Source: a virus
Virus record (IMG/VR): IMGVR_UViG_3300048131_000272
Location: 1-34,642 of that record
Length of the DNA: 34,642 nt
Strand: one strand, 5' to 3'
The position numbers were made by a program, and so were the translations under genes. How positions within the stretch are numbered: position 1 is the stretch's first letter; the number at the start of each line of letters is the position of its first letter. Of this stretch, positions 30,745 through 34,642 are shown in pieces. A model generated the notes under the pieces. The model ran no database searches. It was not told where the DNA came from and was given only the letters and a program-made list of their open reading frames with translations.

Positions 30745-31049
30745 TCGGCACCGTCACGAAGATCGTTGACGGTGACACCTGGTACATGACCGGCAGTGAG
30801 ATCCGCGTGCGCGGCTGGGGCTTTGACGCGGTCGAGTGCCGCCAGCCCTGCAACGACGCGGCCAGCCGCGCCCTGTCCCGCCTTATCCTTGGCCGGCGCC
30901 TCACCTGCCAGATCCTGCATTACAGCCACACCCGGCCTGTCGCGCGGTGCAGGCAGGGCGAAACGGATATCGGCGCTGCGATGATCGAGGCCGGTCACGC
31001 CGTCGAGGTGTGCCGGTTCTCGCGCAATGCTTACGGGACGTGCGACTGA
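30633..31049 (+). CDS. Exported thermonuclease-like (SNase domain) protein
   Basis: The conserved part is GTVTKIVDGDTWYMTGSEIR followed by VRGWGFDAVECRQPC. This carries the SNase Asp/Asp-Thr (DGDT), the Arg (IRVRG) and the Glu (AVE) expected for the active site; the later ARCRQGETDIGAAMIEAGHA holds the second Arg. Before it lies a signal-peptide-like stretch, LIGVCAIAVTAFSPAPALA, with probable cleavage after ALA. Several Cys residues suit a disulfide-bonded periplasmic protein. The start is uncertain: I give a TTG at 30633, but the frame is open to an ATG at 30489 and neither has a ribosome site. It lies beside the repressor, so it may be expressed from the prophage and cut incoming DNA or free nucleic acid. 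The 3' end overlaps the converging gene by 19 nt. Confidence 0.72.
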   Translation: MHCNSGRYRWWRISRLIGVCAIAVTAFSPAPALARPLIGTVTKIVDGDTWYMTGSEIRVRGWGFDAVECRQPCNDAASRALSRLILGRRLTCQILHYSHTRPVARCRQGETDIGAAMIEAGHAVEVCRFSRNAYGTCD

Positions 31050-31363
31050 TCGCGCTTCCCGCGTCGCACGGCAGCCACATTGATCCACAGAGCCCCGGCG
31101 TGCGCCGCGCCGACCGCGAGCAGCCCGACCCACCAGAGCGGCGCCATTTTGAAAGCAAGAAAGGCGCCAACTGCAAGCAGGGATAGCGTCCACATCGTCC
31201 ACCGCAGAACGCTGCGCCCCGGTGAGAGCAGGCTGCCCTCCAGCGGCTCATCCCCGGAAAGCACGTTTGCCGCCCGGAGTGTCGTTACGCAGATGCAGAT
31301 GAAGCTGATCCAGCCCGCCAGGCTCAGTAGCGCCCCGATGATTAGTCCCGCCTCCGCCATCAT
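31031..31363 (-). CDS. Three-span membrane protein of unknown function
   Basis: The 110-residue product has hydrophobic segments at about residues 6-30 (LIIGALLSLAGWISFICICV), 58-78 (MWTLSLLAVGAFLAFKMA) and 80-97 (WWVGLLAVGAAHAGALWI), with a basic C-terminus. GGGGAGGG lies just before the ATGATG start; 31360 is equally possible. It is the only leftward gene inside the lysogeny side and converges on the SNase-like gene. This orientation suggests independent expression from the 31,364-31,480 region. Possible exclusion factor or holin-like protein; neither can be shown. Confidence 0.55.
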   Translation of the reverse strand: MMAEAGLIIGALLSLAGWISFICICVTTLRAANVLSGDEPLEGSLLSPGRSVLRWTMWTLSLLAVGAFLAFKMAPLWWVGLLAVGAAHAGALWINVAAVRRGKRDQSHVP

Positions 31364-31420
31364 TACCCTCCCCGGCAAACCCTCACCGTCAGGGTGGGAC
31401 GTTCGGTCGCAAAATCTTAA

Positions 31421-31476
31421 TTACAAAATTGTAATAAAACCGGAAACGCATTGACGCTTTAAGCGTTTACGGTTTA
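31421..31476. promoter_or_regulatory. Operator/promoter region of the rightward operon
   Basis: It contains TTACAAAATTGTAA (31421-31434), a palindrome with 6-bp arms; AAAACCGGAAACGCAT (31436-31451) on the plus strand; and AAGCGTTTACGGTTTA (31461-31476), whose minus strand reads TAAACCGTAAACGCTT. The last two are inverted copies of the motif found before the Cro-like gene. Between them lie TTGACG (31451-31456) and the palindrome ACGCTTTAAGCGT (31454-31466). TTGACG with TTTACC about 16 nt on is a weak rightward promoter candidate. Confidence 0.6.
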
Positions 31477-31602
31477 CCCATCCCCTCACGGCCTGGGAGG
31501 CCAGGGCTGATCCGTCAGCCGTCTCGAACTTCAGTTTCCGCCGTGTCCTGGCGGAAAGCCGCCGGCAAGCACACTCGTCCCCCGTGCGCGCCGGCAACAG
31601 GG

Positions 31603-31671
31603 CCGGATCCGGGGCCAACAAGAAAAGCCTCCCAGCGACCGCGCGGAATAAACCGCGCACCCCGGATCCGG
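31603..31671. other. Nested inverted repeats in the leader of the rightward operon
   Basis: CCGGATCCGGGG (31603-31614) pairs with CCCCGGATCCGG (31660-31671). Inside, GCGCGG (31641-31646) pairs with CCGCGC (31653-31658) across a 6-nt loop. The stretch 31480-31714 holds no convincing gene, so this is probably a structured 5' leader, ending in AAAGGAGG shortly before the first gene. Confidence 0.6.
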
Positions 31672-31714
31672 TCCTCATCGAGGCGGATGACACGCAAAGG
31701 AGGCCAGAACCCCA

Positions 31715-31960
31715 ATGGCAGAAATTCGATACGATCAGGATATTGCCGCCTACAAGCGCGCGATCATCGCCGCCGACCACGGCCCGATATCCCGGCAGCG
31801 TTACCTTCGGCAGGGAATTGCTCTCGTCATCCTTGCCCAGCACGGCCCCGACATCGCCGAACACAAGCTCTACATTCGCGGGCTGACAGATGATGAATGG
31901 CAATGGGCGCTCAACCACTACCGTAAAGCGTGCGACGCCGCGACAGAGGTGATGCGCTGA
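31715..31960 (+). CDS. Hypothetical small protein, first gene of rightward operon
   Basis: The 81-residue product starts MAEIRYDQDIAAYKRAIIAA and is helical throughout (RYLRQGIALVILAQHGPDIA, ...DEWQWALNHYRKACDAATEV). No family is recognised. A strong AAAGGAGG sequence lies 11 nt before the ATG. Its stop overlaps the next start as TGATG, beginning a chain of coupled small genes that ends with the integrase. Confidence 0.6.
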   Translation: MAEIRYDQDIAAYKRAIIAADHGPISRQRYLRQGIALVILAQHGPDIAEHKLYIRGLTDDEWQWALNHYRKACDAATEVMR

Positions 31961-32301
31961 TGGCTGCAACCGCCCATACTTTCCACCCTGCCTCGCCGCG
32001 CTCCGTCGGCCCGGTCGATGAACATGTCGGACAGGTCGTCCGCCGCGAACGCCGCGCCGCGGGCCTTACCCTGGACGAGCTCGCGAAAGCGCTCGACCTG
32101 TCCTATCAACAGGTTCACAAATATGAGAACGGCACCAACCGGATTGCCTGCGGCACGCTCTGGCAGATCGCGCAGGTCCTCGAGACGCCGATCGACGTTT
32201 TCTTCCCTGACCAGATGCCCCGTCCATCAGAGACCCGCGACGAAAAAATCAGGCGGCTTTCAAATGAGCTCGGCGCGGTCGTCCGGGGGATCAACGCATG
32301 A
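31960..32301 (+). CDS. XRE-family transcriptional regulator
   Basis: The 113-residue product carries a standard XRE domain: VVRRERRAAGLTLDELAKAL, DLSYQQVHKYENGTNRIACG, then TLWQIAQVLETPIDVFFPDQ (about residues 25-82). The wording is typical of alphaproteobacterial XRE regulators with a short C-terminal helix. It is the second HTH of this type in the phage besides the repressor. Its ATG overlaps the preceding stop (TGATG), which decides the start over 31930. It may autoregulate this operon or control integrase and excisionase levels. Confidence 0.82.
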   Translation: MAATAHTFHPASPRSVGPVDEHVGQVVRRERRAAGLTLDELAKALDLSYQQVHKYENGTNRIACGTLWQIAQVLETPIDVFFPDQMPRPSETRDEKIRRLSNELGAVVRGINA

Positions 32302-32498
32302 CACAGCCCGCCAATTCCAGCACCGGCGCCCCGCAAGGCTGGCCAAAGGGGGCGACCCCAGCGGACGGCGCCATCGCCTTCGCTCAGGGCTATGGCGAGA
32401 TGCAGAACCCGTTCGAGCGCCGCTCACCCGAATATGACCGCTGGGCCGCCGACTGGCGCTGGCAGCACGAAACCACACGACAAAAGAGGACCGGCTGA
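32298..32498 (+). CDS. Hypothetical small protein
   Basis: The 66-residue product reads MTQPANSSTGAPQGWPKGAT then ADGAIAFAQGYGEMQNPFER and ...EYDRWAADWRWQHETTRQKR. The pattern of Gly-x-x-A-F-x-x-G...NPF and W-x-x-G/D-W recalls small phage/prophage proteins of the Rmf/CrpP type (A-x-x-x-G-x-x-A...NP-F/Y...W-x-x-G), although the family assignment is uncertain. Start and stop overlap both neighbours (ATGA and TGATG). Confidence 0.6.
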   Translation: MTQPANSSTGAPQGWPKGATPADGAIAFAQGYGEMQNPFERRSPEYDRWAADWRWQHETTRQKRTG

Positions 32499-32788
32499 TG
32501 GATAACCCTCTCTATCTCGGCGGCAACCAGTCGCCGCACGATATCGCCTGCAAGAACCCGGGACTGGAAGACCATTTTACCTGTCCGGGCTGCTATGGCG
32601 ACTTGGGTGGCCGGGTGGGCGATATCGTCCAGTGCGACGCCTGTGACGCGGTCGCGCGCCTGTCGATTGAGCAGGAGCCCGTTGCCGTCGCCTCGCTGAT
32701 CCCGGTGGCGGACGCAGAAGACTTCCGCGACGAACTCGACGCGCTCGACTTCATCGTCGAGAACGATCCGGAGGCCGCCAATGCTTGA
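32498..32788 (+). CDS. Small zinc-ribbon protein
   Basis: The 96-residue product has two CxxC pairs (Cys29/Cys32 in FTCPGCYGD and Cys46/Cys49 in QCDACDA), separated by 13 residues with GGRVGDIVQ between, which is a compact zinc ribbon. The C-terminal half is acidic (DAEDFRDELDALDFIVENDP), so it may mimic nucleic acid or bind a basic partner. No family is recognised. The start overlaps the previous stop (TGATG) and the end overlaps the next gene by 8 nt. Confidence 0.65.
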   Translation: MDNPLYLGGNQSPHDIACKNPGLEDHFTCPGCYGDLGGRVGDIVQCDACDAVARLSIEQEPVAVASLIPVADAEDFRDELDALDFIVENDPEAANA

Positions 32789-32981
32789 CACCCATTCCGC
32801 CCTCCACACTGAGGATTATTTCGCCTCGCCCGCCGTCGACGAGCAGGATCTCTGCGACCGCTGTGACGGCGACGGCTTCATCTGCAAGGGCTGCGGCGAG
32901 GGTGAGCACCACTGCGCCTGCGGGCGCGCCGACCAGCCAGACGGCACCGAGATCTGCGACTGGTGCTTCGGAGAGGGATGA
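32781..32981 (+). CDS. Small Cys-rich protein with DnaJ-type CxxCxGxG motifs
   Basis: The 66-residue product has two canonical CxxCxGxG motifs (CDRCDGDG and CDWCFGEG) and between them CKGCGEGEHHCACGRA, another metal-binding cluster. This is the pattern of the DnaJ zinc domain in a stand-alone mini-protein. Proteins of this type occur in phages and may bind unfolded peptides or metal; the role here is unknown. The stop overlaps the next gene within the sequence ATGATGA. Confidence 0.65.
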   Translation: MLDTHSALHTEDYFASPAVDEQDLCDRCDGDGFICKGCGEGEHHCACGRADQPDGTEICDWCFGEG

Positions 32982-33289
32982 TGACCGAGAACCATCTTGT
33001 CGAAAGCATGGCCCGCGCCATCCACTTCGCCGTCATCAATGACGAGGATCGCGGCCAGCCGCTCAACCTCGACACCGAAAGATGCGAGGCGGCTGCCGCG
33101 CTTGACGCGCTGCGCACCCATGTCCGCGCCAATTTTCTGGAACTGGAAAACACCCCGCTCGACCACGCCGTCCTTGCTGGCCCGAACATCGCCAAGGCGT
33201 GGCGTGCCGGTCTGGAGGGTCTGCACCTGATGCCGACTGCAAAACCAGTTTTCCTCGGCCTCGATCTGGCCAGCAAGGGAGAGGGATGA
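32981..33289 (+). CDS. Hypothetical small protein
   Basis: The 102-residue product starts MTENHLVESMARAIHFAVIN and is helical, with ...CEAAAALDALRTHVRANFLE and a C-terminal region ending in ASKGEG. The N-terminal part (MARAIHFAVINDEDRG...) looks like the short phage proteins that begin with a MAxAI helix; no function is known. The gene begins in GGAGAGGGATGATGACCG; either ATG (32978 or 32981) is possible and 32981 gives better spacing. Confidence 0.58.
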   Translation: MTENHLVESMARAIHFAVINDEDRGQPLNLDTERCEAAAALDALRTHVRANFLELENTPLDHAVLAGPNIAKAWRAGLEGLHLMPTAKPVFLGLDLASKGEG

Positions 33290-33717
33290 TGACCGGGAGC
33301 CTCAGCGATATCGTTCATCTTTTGATTATTGCCGTCTGCGGGTCATTTTCGGCCTGGGCATTTTGGAGGTCGGCAACACGGCCGAGCTGCGACGATCACG
33401 ATATGAATGATAATCTGGCCGGGCCTGGCGCAAAAAAGTGGAAGCATGATTATGTCTGCCCGACCTGCCGTTGCTGCGTGAGCGCTGATGAGGTTCTGAC
33501 CGAAATCTGTCTCTCATGCGGCGGGCAGATGAACCAGTGGCCCGCTTCTGCGGCTACCCGGTCCATCGTGCGGAACGGCCGCTGGATCCTGCAGCGCAAG
33601 ATCAACGGGACCAGCTACACATGGGTCGATCGTCAGTGGGTTCCGCTGTCTGACCCAAAGCAGGCCCGCAAGGCCCGGGCCAGCGGGCCATCACCGGAAG
33701 GAGCTGGCAATGGGTGA
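33289..33717 (+). CDS. Membrane-anchored zinc-ribbon protein
   Basis: The 142-residue product has one hydrophobic segment at about residues 8-27 (IVHLLIIAVCGSFSAWAFW), then a zinc ribbon with Cys57/Cys60 (YVCPTCRCC) and Cys74/Cys77 (ICLSCGGQ). The C-terminal part carries ...IVRNGRWILQRKINGTSYTW and a charged tail. The start lies in the same 18-nt sequence as the gene before it; ATG at 33286 is equally possible. A membrane protein with a small ribbon beside it is unusual in this operon, and its purpose is unknown. It overlaps the next gene by 8 nt. Confidence 0.6.
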   Translation: MTGSLSDIVHLLIIAVCGSFSAWAFWRSATRPSCDDHDMNDNLAGPGAKKWKHDYVCPTCRCCVSADEVLTEICLSCGGQMNQWPASAATRSIVRNGRWILQRKINGTSYTWVDRQWVPLSDPKQARKARASGPSPEGAGNG

Positions 33718-33997
33718 GTGTGTGCTAATGAAAGAGAAGATCGCGCTGGCGATAGCCTCTCAGGATCGTCTGGAGGACTGGAACAGGCTGCACATGGCGA
33801 CGCTCGACACGCTGTTCCCGGTCGGCTCCGGCCTTCACTACCTGCGGCACGGCAAGACACCGCAGCCAGCGACAGTCTGCCAGCACGGGCCTCGCTTCTC
33901 CCCGCCCTGGCGCGTCCGCGTGCGCAACCTTCGGACCCAGAAGCTGATCTGGATAACCCTCTACGACATCAAGCGTGCAGAGGAGGTGATGCCATGA
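33710..33997 (+). CDS. Hypothetical small protein
   Basis: The 95-residue product starts MGECVLMKEKIALAIASQDR, with an N-terminal helix and a basic C-terminal half (RVRVRNLRTQKLIWITLYDI). AAGGAG lies 7 nt before the ATG, a strong ribosome site. No family is recognised. Its stop overlaps the excisionase-like start by ATGA. Confidence 0.58.
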   Translation: MGECVLMKEKIALAIASQDRLEDWNRLHMATLDTLFPVGSGLHYLRHGKTPQPATVCQHGPRFSPPWRVRVRNLRTQKLIWITLYDIKRAEEVMP

Positions 33998-34320
33998 CCC
34001 ACATTCCCGAGCCGATGACGATCGCGGAACTGGCCCGCCGCCTCGGCCAGTCGCCCGACTGGCTCTACCGCGCCTGGGACAATCTCTGCCTCAAGGACGG
34101 GATGCCCCGGCCGCTGACCTCTGTCACCGCGCGCGGCAAGACCGGCTCGACGCGACAGAACCTGAAATGGGACAGGCAAAGCATCGAGCTCTGGATCCAG
34201 CTGCGCAACCCGCCAGAGATCCGCGCCGCCTTCGGCCACGCGCCCGCCCGGCCCGCCAATGATGCCGCCCCCGCCGCGACCGACAGCGCCAGCGACCGGC
34301 TTGCGCGCCGGATGGTTTAG
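33994..34320 (+). CDS. Excisionase/AlpA-like HTH protein
   Basis: The 108-residue product has an N-terminal HTH, MTIAELARRLGQSPDWLYRA (about residues 8-27), followed by GMPRPLTSVTARGKTGSTRQ and NLKWDRQSIELWIQ (about 40-68), where the basic strand and W-x-x-x-x-I-x-x-W/L end resemble MerR-type winged helices of AlpA/Xis proteins. The C-terminus is Ala/Pro-rich and probably disordered. It lies 37 nt before the integrase and is coupled to the previous gene (ATGA), a classic Xis position. It would bend DNA at the attachment site and direct excision; this is inferred. Confidence 0.7.
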   Translation: MTHIPEPMTIAELARRLGQSPDWLYRAWDNLCLKDGMPRPLTSVTARGKTGSTRQNLKWDRQSIELWIQLRNPPEIRAAFGHAPARPANDAAPAATDSASDRLARRMV

Positions 34321-34357
34321 CGCGACACTCGCCCCACCAGACAGGAGCCCCACTCCC

Positions 34358-34642
34358 ATGACCCGACGCCGCACCCGCACGCGCATCCTGCCCCGCTATG
34401 TCAAATGGCGCGACGGCCGCCCCCGCTGGGAACTTGGCGGGCAGGGCGGGCGCAAACTCACCGATGCCGGCTTCCGCTCGATCGACCTCAAGGACGCGCA
34501 CGGCGACTGGCTGAGCTTCGAACAGGCAACGCTCGCGGGTGAGGCGCTGAACGCCGCCGTCTCTGACTGGCGCGCGGGCAGGCCGGCCCCGGACGCTGCC
34601 ACGCTGGAACAGATCGCCGCTGCCGTCCCGGCGGCCCCGCCT
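34358..34642 (+). CDS. int: Tyrosine integrase, N-terminal part (cut by window edge)
   Basis: The 95 codons seen begin MTRRRTRTRILPRYVKWRDG, continue GRPRWELGGQGGRKLTDAGF, and pass through RSIDLKDAHGDWLSFEQATL. This R-x-G-x-P-R-x-E...L...G-F-x-x-x-D-L-x-D pattern is common at the N-termini of alphaproteobacterial phage tyrosine recombinases. The SAM-like arm and catalytic domains lie beyond the edge, so no catalytic residue can be checked. The ATG at 34358 has AGGAG about 11 nt upstream. It is the last gene of the rightward operon; the attachment site probably lies past it. Confidence 0.72.
   Translation, partial: MTRRRTRTRILPRYVKWRDGRPRWELGGQGGRKLTDAGFRSIDLKDAHGDWLSFEQATLAGEALNAAVSDWRAGRPAPDAATLEQIAAAVPAAPP

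Noticed and set aside
31584-31886. Plus-strand frame of 100 codons in the leader of the rightward operon
   Set aside because: It overlaps the supported 81-residue gene, which has AAAGGAGG, and translates to low-complexity sequence.
31421-31969. Minus-strand open frame of 182 codons across the rightward operon leader
   Set aside because: It is antisense to the 81-residue gene and to the operator region; composition is unlike the other genes and there is no ribosome site.
1-34642. tRNA genes, rRNA genes, CRISPR arrays, insertion sequences
   Set aside because: No cloverleaf, rRNA-like stretch, regular repeat-spacer array or transposase reading frame was recognised by eye; a tRNA scan would be needed to be certain.

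Overview
The window is most of a temperate, podovirus-type (T7-like virion) prophage or phage genome of an alphaproteobacterial host. The pointers to Alphaproteobacteria are high-GC coding sequence, a GapR/DUF2312 gene, and phage replication proteins of the kind seen in Caulobacter/Hyphomonas/Rhodobacter relatives; a marine Hyphomonadales/Maricaulales-like host is my guess, not something the sequence proves. No cellular housekeeping gene, rRNA, tRNA or CRISPR array is visible. The right edge cuts a tyrosine integrase after 95 codons. The left edge falls at the stop codon of a lysis-type gene, so the endolysin and an attachment site may lie outside.

Layout. About 1-30,008 is read leftward (minus strand) and is the lytic programme. 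From right to left it holds a Cro-like HTH gene (29724-30008); a tightly overlapping early operon of small unknown genes; a Toprim primase (25859-27034); a P-loop helicase (23127-24983); a GapR homologue; a gene-free control region full of TGTCTT/AAGACA repeats (22417-22654); small and large terminase; a GNAT-like protein; portal; Bbp19-like protein; scaffold; major capsid; tail adaptor (gp11-like); a nozzle (gp12-like) split over two genes; four internal virion/ejection proteins; a tailspike; and a terminal module with a DUF5675 protein, a Tad2-type (DUF2829) anti-Thoeris protein and a spanin-like protein. Rightward (plus strand) from about 30,050 come the CI-like repressor, a small membrane protein, an exported thermonuclease-like protein, and then an operon (31715-34642) of small zinc-binding and HTH proteins ending in an excisionase-like gene and the integrase.

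The strongest new observation is a four-copy late promoter. The 12-mer CGTAAGTCAACC occurs four times, always on the minus strand. In each case a -10-like hexamer (TATACT, TATACT, TATGAT or TAAAAT) follows 15-16 nt downstream, and each copy stands just upstream of a late transcription block: TerS, portal cluster, major capsid and tailspike. No T7-type RNA polymerase gene is present, so this looks like a regulon read by host RNA polymerase with a phage or host activator. At the tailspike the predicted start of transcription falls on the ATG, suggesting a leaderless message.

Other points of interest are an iteron-like repeat array with an 18-bp perfect inverted repeat beside TerS; a ParB-like nuclease domain inside an ejected virion protein; a split nozzle with a discoidin-like insertion; a shared operator-like motif at both lysogeny-control regions; a 48-bp repeat encoding a recurring peptide in adjacent early genes; and an exported nuclease next to the repressor.
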